From: Clostridium sp.
GTDB taxonomy: Bacteria; Bacillota; Clostridia; Lachnospirales; Lachnospiraceae
DNA length: 57,806 nt
Reading direction: 5' to 3'
NCBI GenBank assembly: GCA_023664325.1
Contig: JAMPFS010000014.1
Span: 1 to 57,806, forward strand
In this document: in pieces, positions 7,773-15,591 of the stretch
How the letters are laid out: the number at the start of each line of letters is the position of its first letter
Numbering within the stretch: position 1 is the first letter of the stretch
Program-made: the position numbers and the translations under genes
The notes under the pieces: model-generated
What the model was told of the DNA's origin: nothing
The model's database searches: none
What the model saw: the letters and a program-made list of their open reading frames with translations, nothing else

Positions 7773-8339
7773 GGTTTCATTTAACTGTATTATTTCTAAG
7801 AGAAAAAATACATTTGAAAGAGTCAATACATTAATTTTATGTCTTTGTTTAGAAAAATACAAATCTAGGCACGTATTATATAAATAATCTTGTCCATTAC
7901 TTGTATCTGGCATGCTAATCCTATTTCTTGCAAATCCTTTTGTCGGATATTCCTCGTCTTGATGACTAATACCATACTGCCTAAAACTCTCAATAATTGA
8001 AAACGCAGTATATAAAGACAAATATTCATTTAACAATTGATACTCTTTATTAAATTTTTCCCTTTCCTTATGCTTTTTCCACATAGCACTCATACTAATT
8101 TGCACAGGATAAACTTTCATGATTGCATAAAGCACACAGGATGCTATTTTATGTCTATCCAAATGTGTATCTTCAGCAATCATATAGTTTGTTTTAACAA
8201 AAGTTTTCTCTTTTTGGTATTGGCTATATACTCTTTTTTTCGCATTTCTTTTTAATGTGAGTATTCCATCAACATTCATATCATCAAAAATTGATAATAC
8301 AATGTGATTCCATAATTCATCAAACTTATCTTTCTTCAT
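7764..8339 (-). CDS. Hypothetical soluble protein of a three-gene cassette
   Basis: I do not recognise this 191-residue protein. It is basic at the N-terminus (MKKDKFDELWNHIV), predicted mostly helical, with a conserved-looking LDRHKIASCVLYAIMKVYP patch and no signal peptide or membrane span. The start at ATG 8339 overlaps the end of the upstream small membrane protein gene by 14 bases, implying translational coupling. It is the last gene of a tight trio (8525-8995, 8326-8514, 7764-8339) ended by a terminator overlapping its stop. Two membrane proteins plus one soluble protein on a presumed island could be a defence or signalling unit, but that is guesswork. Confidence 0.65.
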   Translation of the reverse strand: MKKDKFDELWNHIVLSIFDDMNVDGILTLKRNAKKRVYSQYQKEKTFVKTNYMIAEDTHLDRHKIASCVLYAIMKVYPVQISMSAMWKKHKEREKFNKEYQLLNEYLSLYTAFSIIESFRQYGISHQDEEYPTKGFARNRISMPDTSNGQDYLYNTCLDLYFSKQRHKINVLTLSNVFFLLEIIQLNETKV

Positions 8340-8514
8340 TTTTTTGACCACCAAAATAATCAAAAGAAAAATGTTTTTCCAATTTAATTCTTCCTATTGG
8401 AACTTCATCATTAATAAATCCCAATCTCGGAAAAACCGAAGCCTTAAGATTGCATATATAAAAATATGCTATCAAAAAGATGCATATAACAATACCTAAT
8501 ATTAATATAGTCAT
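8326..8514 (-). CDS. Small single-span membrane protein
   Basis: This 62-residue protein has one N-terminal transmembrane segment (MTILILGIVICIFLIAYFYI) and a short charged cytoplasmic tail (SFDYFGGQKNEER). I chose ATG 8514, because GAGGG lies seven bases upstream. It begins ten bases after the previous gene's stop and overlaps the next gene by 14 bases. I recognise no family. It is probably made together with the two neighbours as one membrane-associated unit. Confidence 0.6.
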   Translation of the reverse strand: MTILILGIVICIFLIAYFYICNLKASVFPRLGFINDEVPIGRIKLEKHFSFDYFGGQKNEER

Positions 8515-8524
8515 ATTCACACCC

Positions 8525-8995
8525 TCAATCTGAGCTTTCAATCTGTTTCTGACTTTTATCTTTTATAAGAAACCACCCTGGAAAAATTTCAAACAATCCA
8601 AATATTAATACTAATGTCATATAAATCCACAATTTAACTTTCATAGGCAATAGCACATTATACACAGCCGTTAAATCACCTTTTGTTACAATCATTTGAT
8701 ACGTATTTTCTGTGGGTTCGATTGCAATCATCTCAAAAGCTCCGAGCAATCCAACTAATGCTATAAAGCCATTTGCTATTGCAAGAACTATACTACCATA
8801 GTATGCACCCTTTAACCAATTTGATGCTTTTGATCTAGCCTCAATTGCAAAAAATATTAAGTCAAAAATTATTGCTCCGCTGTAGATCATAATGGATGTA
8901 AGAAAAATGCCTGAATCATTCACAGAATTTGATTTAAAAAGCAATATCCATGAGAATAATAAAAATATTTCTTTCAATCCATATGTAATTTTCAT
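8525..8995 (-). CDS. Multi-span membrane protein, unknown function
   Basis: This 156-residue protein has about four hydrophobic spans: LKEIFLLFSWILLF, GIFLTSIMIYSGAIIFDLIF, YGSIVLAIANGFIALVGLLG and KLWIYMTLVLIFGLFEIF. A short charged tail follows. No family is recognised. It is the first gene of the three-gene cassette. It has only a weak GGAT-type ribosome binding site. Confidence 0.6.
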   Translation of the reverse strand: MKITYGLKEIFLLFSWILLFKSNSVNDSGIFLTSIMIYSGAIIFDLIFFAIEARSKASNWLKGAYYGSIVLAIANGFIALVGLLGAFEMIAIEPTENTYQMIVTKGDLTAVYNVLLPMKVKLWIYMTLVLIFGLFEIFPGWFLIKDKSQKQIESSD

Positions 8996-9104
8996 CGGTA
9001 TCCATCATCCATTACATAGTAAATGTATTAAATAGAGCCATTTCAGAGCCATACAATCTCTCTCGCTTTTTTTCGTTTCCTTTGTTCGCTCTTTATTTTA
9101 TACA

Positions 9105-9141
9105 AATAACCGCAACCTCCCAATAACATTGAAGGTTGCGG
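9105..9141 (-). terminator. tuf terminator
   Basis: CCGCAACCT at 9110-9118 pairs exactly with AGGTTGCGG at 9133-9141. The minus-strand sequence after the stem is TTATTTGT. It lies 34 bases beyond the tuf stop codon and ends the str operon transcript. Confidence 0.8.
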
Positions 9142-9175
9142 CACTTCTATTAAATTATTCGCTCTAAATCAATAA

Positions 9176-10363
9176 TTACTCAACGATAGTAGCCACACGG
9201 CCAGATCCAACAGTACGTCCACCCTCACGGATAGCGAATGTAAGTCCCTGCTCCATAGCTACTGAATGAATCAACTCAATCGTCATCTCTACGTTATCAC
9301 CAGGCATACACATCTCTGTTCCTGCAGGTAATTCGCAGACACCAGTTACGTCTGTTGTTCTGAAGTAGAACTGTGGACGATAGTTGTTAAAGAATGGAGT
9401 ATGACGTCCACCCTCATCCTTTGTCAAAACGTAAACCTGAGCGGTAAACTTCTTGTGACATGTTACAGTGCCTGGCTTAGCAAGAACCTGACCACGAACA
9501 ATCTGGTCACGGTTGATACCACGAAGCAATGCACCGATGTTATCACCAGCCTGAGCCTCATCCAACTGCTTACGGAACATCTCGATACCGGTTACAACAG
9601 TCTTCTGTGTCTCTTCCTTCACACCAAGAATCTCTAACTCCTCATTCAGGTGTAATGTACCACGCTCTACTCTACCGGTAGCAACAGTACCACGACCTGT
9701 GATAGTAAATACGTCCTCTACAGGCATCAGGAATGGCTTATCTGTATCACGCTGTGGATCTGGAATATACTCGTCAACTGTTGACATTAACTCCATAATC
9801 TTATCGCCCCACTCACCATTTGGATCCTCTAAAGCCTTAAGCGCTGATCCCTTAATGATTGGGCATCCCTCAAAACCATACTCCTCTAACTGCTCTGTTA
9901 CTTCCATCTCTACTAACTCGATTAACTCATCATCATCAACCATATCGCACTTGTTAAGGAATACAACGATATAAGGTACACCTACCTGACGAGATAATAA
10001 GATATGCTCCTTTGTCTGAGCCATAACACCGTCAGTTGCAGCTACTACTAATACAGCTCCATCCATCTGAGCTGCACCGGTAATCATGTTCTTAACGTAG
10101 TCAGCATGTCCTGGACAGTCAACGTGTGCATAATGTCTCTTCTCTGTCTCGTACTCAACGTGAGCTGTAGAAATTGTGATACCACGCTCTCTCTCCTCTG
10201 GTGCCTTATCAATATTCTCAAAATCTGTAGCTTCGTTACCAGCAACTCTCTCAGATAATACCTTGGTAATAGCAGCTGTTAAAGTTGTTTTACCATGGTC
10301 AACGTGTCCGATTGTACCAATGTTACAATGTGGTTTGTTTCTTTCAAACTTAGCTTTAGCCAT
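9176..10363 (-). CDS. tuf: Elongation factor Tu
   Basis: EF-Tu of the usual length (395 residues) delivers aminoacyl-tRNA to the ribosome using GTP. GTPase motifs are all present: GHVDHGKT near residue 19, DCPGH, NKCD and GSALK. The C-terminal barrels end in GRTVGSGRVATIVE. ATG 10363 is the start because AGGAGG lies at 10373-10378; a longer frame adds 12 unrelated residues. It follows fusA with its own promoter in the gap (10416-10444). The last 18 codons are duplicated at 941-1000, marking the other edge of a presumed island. Confidence 0.98.
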   Translation of the reverse strand: MAKAKFERNKPHCNIGTIGHVDHGKTTLTAAITKVLSERVAGNEATDFENIDKAPEERERGITISTAHVEYETEKRHYAHVDCPGHADYVKNMITGAAQMDGAVLVVAATDGVMAQTKEHILLSRQVGVPYIVVFLNKCDMVDDDELIELVEMEVTEQLEEYGFEGCPIIKGSALKALEDPNGEWGDKIMELMSTVDEYIPDPQRDTDKPFLMPVEDVFTITGRGTVATGRVERGTLHLNEELEILGVKEETQKTVVTGIEMFRKQLDEAQAGDNIGALLRGINRDQIVRGQVLAKPGTVTCHKKFTAQVYVLTKDEGGRHTPFFNNYRPQFYFRTTDVTGVCELPAGTEMCMPGDNVEMTIELIHSVAMEQGLTFAIREGGRTVGSGRVATIVE

Positions 10364-10415
10364 TTTTATAATCCTCCTTAAATTTCGCCTCATGGGCATT
10401 TAATCGCTAATACTG

Positions 10416-10444
10416 ATTATATTAGAAACATCTAATATTTTCAA
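10416..10444 (-). promoter_or_regulatory. Sigma-A promoter of tuf
   Basis: On the minus strand TTGAAA (10439-10444) and TATAAT (10416-10421) are separated by exactly 17 bases. It lies in the 135-base fusA-tuf gap, so tuf can be transcribed apart from the str operon as well as by read-through. Confidence 0.8.
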
Positions 10445-10498
10445 GTATTTTCTTTATTGAATCATTTTTCAATCAACTTGCCTGACAGCAAGCTTTTA

Positions 10499-12619
10499 CT
10501 AATTACCTTTCTTTGCAGAAATAACCTTCTCCTGAATGTTCTTTGGAGCTGGTTCATACTTCTCGAAGAACATAGAATAGTTACCACGTCCCTGCGTAGA
10601 AGAACGAAGCTCCGTAGAATAACCAAACATCTCAGCAAGTGGCACTAATGCACGTACAATCTTACCGCCACCGAGGTCATCCATGCTCTGAATCTGTCCA
10701 CGTTTTGCATTTAAGCTTCCGATTACATCACCCATATACTCTTCAGGCATTGTAACTTCTACCTTCATAATAGGCTCAAGTAATACTGGAGCAGCTTTCT
10801 GCATAGCTTCCTTAAATGCCATAGAACCGGCAATATGGAATGCCATTTCGTTCGAGTCGACTTCATGGTAAGAACCGTCAAATACGTTGGCATAAATGCC
10901 GACAACAGGGAATCCTGCCAAAATTCCCGCCTTTGTCGCTTCCTCAATACCTTCACCGACAGCCGGGATGTATTCTTTCGGAATTGCACCACCAACTACG
11001 CTGGACTCAAACTTAAATAATTCTTCTCCGTTCGCATCCATCGGCTCAAATCTGACTTTACAGTGACCATACTGACCACGGCCACCCGACTGCTTAGCAT
11101 ATTTGCTATCCACATCGACAGCCTTGGTAATTGTCTCCTTGTAAGCAACCTGAGGTGCACCAACATTTGCCTCCACCTTAAACTCACGAAGCAGACGGTC
11201 TACAATAACCTCCAGATGAAGCTCGCCCATACCGGCGATAATCGTCTGACCGGTTTCCGGATTGGTATGTGCCCGGAAAGTCGGGTCTTCCTCTGCCAGC
11301 TTGGACAGCGCTTCACCCATCTTACCCTGGTCATTCTTTGTCTTAGGCTCGATTGCAAGCTCGATAACCGGCTCCGGAAATTCCATAGACTCAAGGATTA
11401 CCGGATGCTGCTCGTCACAGATTGTATCACCGGTTGCAGTAAACTTAAATCCGACAGCCGCAGCGATATCTCCGGAATAAACCTTAGAAATCTCTGTACG
11501 GTTATTTGCATGCATCTGTACAATACGTCCGACACGCTCTTTCTTGTTCTTTGTCGCATTTAAAACATAGGAACCGGAATTACAGGTACCGGAATATACA
11601 CGGAAGAATGCCAGCTTACCAACAAACGGGTCAGCCATAATTTTAAATGCCAATGCGGAAAACGGCTCTTCATCAGATGACTTACGGGTCACCTCATTAC
11701 CCTCCTCATCTACACCGGTAATATCCGGTATATCGGTAGGCGCCGGCATATACTCAATTACACCGTCCAGCATCTTCTGAACACCTTTATTCTTATATGC
11801 AGAACCGCAGAATACCGGTACTGCCTCATTTGCAATAGTACCTTTACGAAGCGCCTTCTTCATGTCATCAACAGACGGCTCCTCTCCCTCAAGATACTGC
11901 ATCATAAGGTCGTCATCCAGCTCACAGCATTTTTCCACAAGATTCTCATGCCATTTGTCTGCCAGCTCCTTCAAATCTGCGGGAATCTCTGTGATTTCGA
12001 TATCTTCACCCTTATCATCCTTATAATAATATGCTTCCATCTCGAACAAATCGATTAATCCGGCAAACTCATCCTCCGCACCAATCGGAATCTGTACGGG
12101 AACTGCGTTCTTACCGAGACGGTCAATAATGGTCTGTACAGACATAAAGAAATCTGCGCCCATTTTATCCATCTTGTTAATGAAAGCCATACGTGGAACA
12201 TTATATGTGTCAGCCTGCCGCCATACATTTTCAGACTGGGGCTCAACACCTGCCTTCGCATCAAACACGCCGACAGCTCCGTCCAATACACGAAGAGAAC
12301 GCTCTACCTCAACAGTAAAGTCTACGTGTCCCGGAGTATCAATGATATTGATACGATGCTCTAAAGCACCTTCCTTCGGCTTATGATGATCCTCAAGTGT
12401 CCAGTGGCAGGTTGTCGCAGCAGATGTGATGGTAATACCACGTTCCTGCTCCTGCTCCATCCAGTCCATCGTAGCTGCACCTTCATGAGTCTCACCAATC
12501 TTATAATTAACACCGGTATAGTATAAGATACGCTCTGTAAGAGTGGTCTTACCTGCATCAATATGAGCCATGATACCGATGTTTCTGGTTCTCTCTAATG
12601 GATATTCTCTTCCAGCCAA
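10499..12619 (-). CDS. fusA: Elongation factor G
   Basis: EF-G, 706 residues, is the GTP-driven ribosomal translocase. GTPase motifs AHIDAGKTT (about 17-25), DTPGHVDF and NKMDKMGADF are intact, and domains II-V follow in normal order. The only reasonable start is TTG at 12619, eight bases behind a perfect AGGAGG (12628-12633); no in-frame ATG fits the conserved N-terminus. UUG is unusual for so highly expressed a gene. It follows rpsG by 31 bases in the str operon. Confidence 0.98.
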   Translation of the reverse strand: MAGREYPLERTRNIGIMAHIDAGKTTLTERILYYTGVNYKIGETHEGAATMDWMEQEQERGITITSAATTCHWTLEDHHKPKEGALEHRINIIDTPGHVDFTVEVERSLRVLDGAVGVFDAKAGVEPQSENVWRQADTYNVPRMAFINKMDKMGADFFMSVQTIIDRLGKNAVPVQIPIGAEDEFAGLIDLFEMEAYYYKDDKGEDIEITEIPADLKELADKWHENLVEKCCELDDDLMMQYLEGEEPSVDDMKKALRKGTIANEAVPVFCGSAYKNKGVQKMLDGVIEYMPAPTDIPDITGVDEEGNEVTRKSSDEEPFSALAFKIMADPFVGKLAFFRVYSGTCNSGSYVLNATKNKKERVGRIVQMHANNRTEISKVYSGDIAAAVGFKFTATGDTICDEQHPVILESMEFPEPVIELAIEPKTKNDQGKMGEALSKLAEEDPTFRAHTNPETGQTIIAGMGELHLEVIVDRLLREFKVEANVGAPQVAYKETITKAVDVDSKYAKQSGGRGQYGHCKVRFEPMDANGEELFKFESSVVGGAIPKEYIPAVGEGIEEATKAGILAGFPVVGIYANVFDGSYHEVDSNEMAFHIAGSMAFKEAMQKAAPVLLEPIMKVEVTMPEEYMGDVIGSLNAKRGQIQSMDDLGGGKIVRALVPLAEMFGYSTELRSSTQGRGNYSMFFEKYEPAPKNIQEKVISAKKGN

Positions 12620-12650
12620 GATTTTTTCCTCCTTAATTTAGTAAATGCAC

Positions 12651-13121
12651 TCAGAACCTGTAATGAGCAAATGCCTTGTTTGCATCTGCCATCTTGTGCA
12701 TATCTTCTTTTTTCTTTACAGATGCGCCTGTGTTATTCATCGCATCTAATAACTCTTTAGCAAGTCTCTCTTCCATAGTCTTCTCACTTCTCGCACGAGA
12801 ATATGTTGTCAACCAGCGAAGCGCTAAAGCCTGTCTTCTATCAGGTCTTACATCAATAGGTACCTGATAGGTAGCACCACCGATACGTCTTGCCTTAACC
12901 TCTACAACTGGCATAATGTTATTAAGCGCCTCTTCAAATACTTCCAAAGCTGGCTTGCCAGTCTCATTTGCAACACGCTCGAATGCGCCGTATACGATCT
13001 TTTGGGCTACACCCTTCTTACCATCTAACATAATGTTATTAATAAGCTTTGTAACCACTTTACTATTATAAATTGGATCCGCTAATACGTCTCTCTTCTG
13101 AATATGTCCTTTACGTGGCAC
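12651..13121 (-). CDS. rpsG: 30S ribosomal protein S7
   Basis: S7, 156 residues, nucleates assembly of the 30S head on 16S rRNA. Its typical N-terminus (PRKGHIQKRDVLADP) and RRIGGATYQVP motif are present. The start codon is GTG at 13121, with AGGAGGG seven bases upstream. The 283-base spacer between rpsL and this gene is long and rich in hairpins. In E. coli, S7 represses its own operon by binding the S12-S7 spacer, so autoregulation here is plausible by position only. Confidence 0.98.
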   Translation of the reverse strand: MPRKGHIQKRDVLADPIYNSKVVTKLINNIMLDGKKGVAQKIVYGAFERVANETGKPALEVFEEALNNIMPVVEVKARRIGGATYQVPIDVRPDRRQALALRWLTTYSRARSEKTMEERLAKELLDAMNNTGASVKKKEDMHKMADANKAFAHYRF

Positions 13122-13183
13122 GGTACTTCCCTCCTATTATTATTCTAATCTGGTAAATTTATACACTGAGTTGTGTAAATATC

Positions 13184-13315
13184 CAGATACGGGAGATTTT
13201 CTCCCTTTGCTAAACCAGTATCTGACCGGTTTAAAGGTACTCATGTTCCACTTGGTGGCATTCCGGATACCATCTGTATCCATCTGCCCGCTTGGGGAAC
13301 CTGTTCGTGCAGGTT
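13184..13315 (-). promoter_or_regulatory. Structured rpsL-rpsG intergenic RNA
   Basis: Within the 283-base non-coding spacer there are four strong stems. CAGATAC/GTATCTG encloses GGGAG/CTCCC (13184-13224). TAAACC/GGTTTA (13211-13233) overlaps and competes with the first. GGATAC/GTATCC is at 13265-13281 and AACCTG/CAGGTT at 13298-13315. No terminator U-run is seen, and the structure ends about 60 bases before the rpsG start. Overlapping alternative stems suggest a switching leader, perhaps an S7 target. No Rfam family comes to mind. Confidence 0.5.
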
Positions 13316-13404
13316 TTGCATATCTTTCTATTGTAATCAATGAAAAACATTGCCATTACCAGCACTATTAATTTTGTTTGACTTACTGTTTCCTGACTCA
13401 ATGC

Positions 13405-13824
13405 CTACTTTGTATCTTTCGGTCTCTTAGCGCCATACTTAGAACGAGCCTGGCGTCTCTTTGCAACGCCTGCTGTATCCAAAGTACCACGAATAATATG
13501 ATATCTGGTACCTGGTAAGTCCTTTACTCTACCACCACGGATCAGAACAACACTATGCTCCTGAAGGTTGTGACCTTCACCCGGAATGTAGCTGGTAACC
13601 TCGATACCGTTAGATAAACGTACTCTGGCAATCTTTCTAAGAGCTGAGTTCGGCTTCTTAGGAGTAGCTGTCTTTACTGCTGTACAAACACCACGCTTTT
13701 GTGGAGCTGCTGTATCAGTCGGCTTCTTCTTTAAAGAGTTGTAACCCTTTTGAAGAGCTGGTGCAGTAGACTTCTTCTCTACAGTCTGTCTTCCCTTACG
13801 AACTAACTGGTTAAATGTTGGCAT
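13405..13824 (-). CDS. rpsL: 30S ribosomal protein S12
   Basis: S12, 139 residues, sits at the decoding centre and governs accuracy. ATG 13824 (MPTFNQLVRKGRQ) is chosen because AGGAGGTG lies just upstream; an extra three-codon start is spurious. The TPKKPNSALRK and GGRVKDLPG loops carry lysines at the positions that, when changed, give streptomycin resistance, so this allele looks wild type. It is the first gene of the str operon, about 80 bases behind a near-consensus promoter. Confidence 0.98.
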   Translation of the reverse strand: MPTFNQLVRKGRQTVEKKSTAPALQKGYNSLKKKPTDTAAPQKRGVCTAVKTATPKKPNSALRKIARVRLSNGIEVTSYIPGEGHNLQEHSVVLIRGGRVKDLPGTRYHIIRGTLDTAGVAKRRQARSKYGAKRPKDTK

Positions 13825-13912
13825 GTTTTTCACCTCCTGTTTATTTATTTTACAGGAACAAAATTCCTGATTTTGGGTACACGAATCCCATCGGTTTCAC
13901 GCACACTCGGAT

Positions 13913-13941
13913 AGTATATCGTAAGTATTTCTAACTGTCAA
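13913..13941 (-). promoter_or_regulatory. str operon promoter
   Basis: On the minus strand TTGACA (13936-13941) and TATACT (13913-13918) stand exactly 17 bases apart, a near-perfect sigma-A promoter. Transcription should begin near 13906 and run through rpsL-rpsG-fusA-tuf. Confidence 0.85.
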
Positions 13942-14048
13942 GGAGTTTTGTCTGGATTTTCCCTTAATTTCCTGCCAAAAAAATTGCATTTCGGTTACAG
14001 TTTTTATACAAAAATGATGCAAATCCCCTCTATACTGACCACAGTATC

Positions 14049-14114
14049 TGATAATCAAGTGTCTCCGGTACCGGCTGCTACAGGTCAACACCGGATCAAA
14101 GACACTTCTTATCA
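14049..14114 (+). promoter_or_regulatory. Stem-loop in the alr leader
   Basis: TGATAA (14049) pairs with TTATCA (14109), AAGTGTCT (14057) with AGACACTT (14100), and CCGGT (14065) with ACCGG (14090), forming one 66-base hairpin 27 bases before the start codon. No U-run follows, so it is not a simple terminator. A likely -10 (TATACT, 14031-14036) lies just upstream, which would put the hairpin at the 5' end of the mRNA. The remainder of 13834-14141 holds only the two divergent promoters. Confidence 0.5.
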
Positions 14115-14141
14115 GGCACACAATACAAGGGAGTGATGAAA

Positions 14142-15428
14142 ATGACAACTTTGACCATCAATAAGCAGGCGCTTATACATAACATTAATGTAGTAAAAAA
14201 AGTTTCCGACCAGTCTGTTGTTATTGCTGTTCTCAAAGGCAACGGTTATGGATTGGGATTAGTAAATTTTGCGAGTCTGTTAGAGCAGCAGGGAATTCAC
14301 TATTTTGCAGTAACAGATTTAGAAGATGCCGTAACGCTTCGGGAAAATAACATACATGGGGAAATATTGATGTTAACTCCTCTCTACGAAAAAGAAGAGT
14401 TAAGAACAGCAATCTGTAACCAAATCACATTGAGCATTACAAGCAGAGAATGTGGCGAAGCAGCAGAACAGGCATATGCTGATCTTATATCATATAATAA
14501 GGAACTTCACCGCAATGGTGGGCAAAATAACAAACGAGACCGCAATCCATATTTTATACCTGCGGTGCGGGCTCATTTATGCATTGATACCGGATTTGGC
14601 AGATACGGCTTTCTGCCAGATGAAAAAGAGGAAATTGTAAAAACAGTGCAGAACTTGAAACATGTGGAGATTACCGGGATTTTCTCCCACTTTTCCAGCT
14701 CCTCCTGTAAAAAAGCAGGACACGTCCACAAACAATACAAAATATTTGTGGCTTTATGTAATAGTCTCGAGGAAGAAGGTATCGCTGTCGGAATGCGGCA
14801 CATTTCTTCCTCATCCTCCCTGCTCCGCTTTCCCTACACAAGACTGGATGCAGTGCGCATAGGCTCCGCTTTTCTTGGGCGGTTTGCATTTCCGGATGAC
14901 TGGGGATTTGTACCAATCGGGACTTTGGATGCATCCATTGATGATATTTACACCTTGCCTGCCGGACACAATGTCGGCTATGGCAATACCTATATCACCA
15001 CAAAAACCACCACTATCGCTGTGGTTTCTGCCGGCTACTATCATGGTCTTGGAATTGAGAAACAGACCTCCCCGGCACCGGACGCTTTTACGCCGCTTAA
15101 CATCCTTCGGGCGGTCAGGCGGCATTTCACAAGAAAAGCAATCACTGCCGGACTTGGTTACCACCAGTTTCCCATCATCGGAAAAATCGGCATGAACTCC
15201 GTAGTGCTTGATATCACCGGCTATTCTCTGTCAATTGGAGACAGGGTGACTTTTGCAATTAACCCTTTGCATATTAACAGCAGCGTTCCAAGAGTTTACC
15301 TGGAACGAATCCTGGCAGCGGTTCCATGTGAAACAAAACCGGAGCCAGCAGATGTTCCCGAACCGGAGCCAAGCGCTCCCTTTCTCATCAAAAATGCCAT
15401 TTCCACAAAAGACTGTGTAAATCTATAA
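14142..15428 (+). CDS. Alanine racemase-like PLP enzyme
   Basis: This 428-residue protein has the alanine racemase layout: N-terminal TIM barrel with the PLP lysine in AVLKGNGYG (Lys about 32; family AVVKADAYG), HFSSS...H, then a C-terminal beta domain with the catalytic-tyrosine box VGYGNTY and IGKIGMNSVVLDIT. It would interconvert L- and D-alanine, or another amino acid such as serine, for peptidoglycan or spores. The boxes differ from typical Alr, and the ~30-residue Pro/Glu-rich tail (KPEPADVPEPEPS) is unusual, so the substrate is uncertain. Start ATG 14142 fits AGGGAG eight bases upstream better than GTG/ATG at 14133/14136. Confidence 0.8.
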   Translation: MTTLTINKQALIHNINVVKKVSDQSVVIAVLKGNGYGLGLVNFASLLEQQGIHYFAVTDLEDAVTLRENNIHGEILMLTPLYEKEELRTAICNQITLSITSRECGEAAEQAYADLISYNKELHRNGGQNNKRDRNPYFIPAVRAHLCIDTGFGRYGFLPDEKEEIVKTVQNLKHVEITGIFSHFSSSSCKKAGHVHKQYKIFVALCNSLEEEGIAVGMRHISSSSSLLRFPYTRLDAVRIGSAFLGRFAFPDDWGFVPIGTLDASIDDIYTLPAGHNVGYGNTYITTKTTTIAVVSAGYYHGLGIEKQTSPAPDAFTPLNILRAVRRHFTRKAITAGLGYHQFPIIGKIGMNSVVLDITGYSLSIGDRVTFAINPLHINSSVPRVYLERILAAVPCETKPEPADVPEPEPSAPFLIKNAISTKDCVNL

Positions 15429-15520
15429 ATAATCCGCAATTGCCCGCACTTCGTGCTCCATCAATTGCTGCCCATCATTCGCCTCCCAGGACTTTCGTCC
15501 TTCCGGCTCATGTTGGGTTA

Positions 15521-15581
15521 CCCTGCAAATAAACAGCTATCTTTGCCTGCAAGCAGTCACGATAGCTGTTTGCTTGCAGGG
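15521..15581. terminator. Long hairpin between convergent genes
   Basis: CCCTGCAA (15521-15528) pairs with TTGCAGGG (15574-15581), enclosing AAACAGCTATC (15531-15541) with GATAGCTGTTT (15561-15571). On the plus strand ATTATTCTTG follows. It probably ends transcription from alr and, facing it, from the efflux operon. Confidence 0.65.
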
Positions 15582-15591
15582 ATTATTCTTG

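Noticed and set aside
13140..13340. Open frame in the rpsL-rpsG spacer on the minus strand
   Set aside because: Its only start is TTG without a ribosome binding site, its composition is not protein-like, and it coincides with RNA stems.
15546..15580. H-type pseudoknot from CCTGCAAGCA and TGCTTGCAGG
   Set aside because: The longer nested hairpin 15521-15581 uses the same bases more economically and explains the position between convergent genes.
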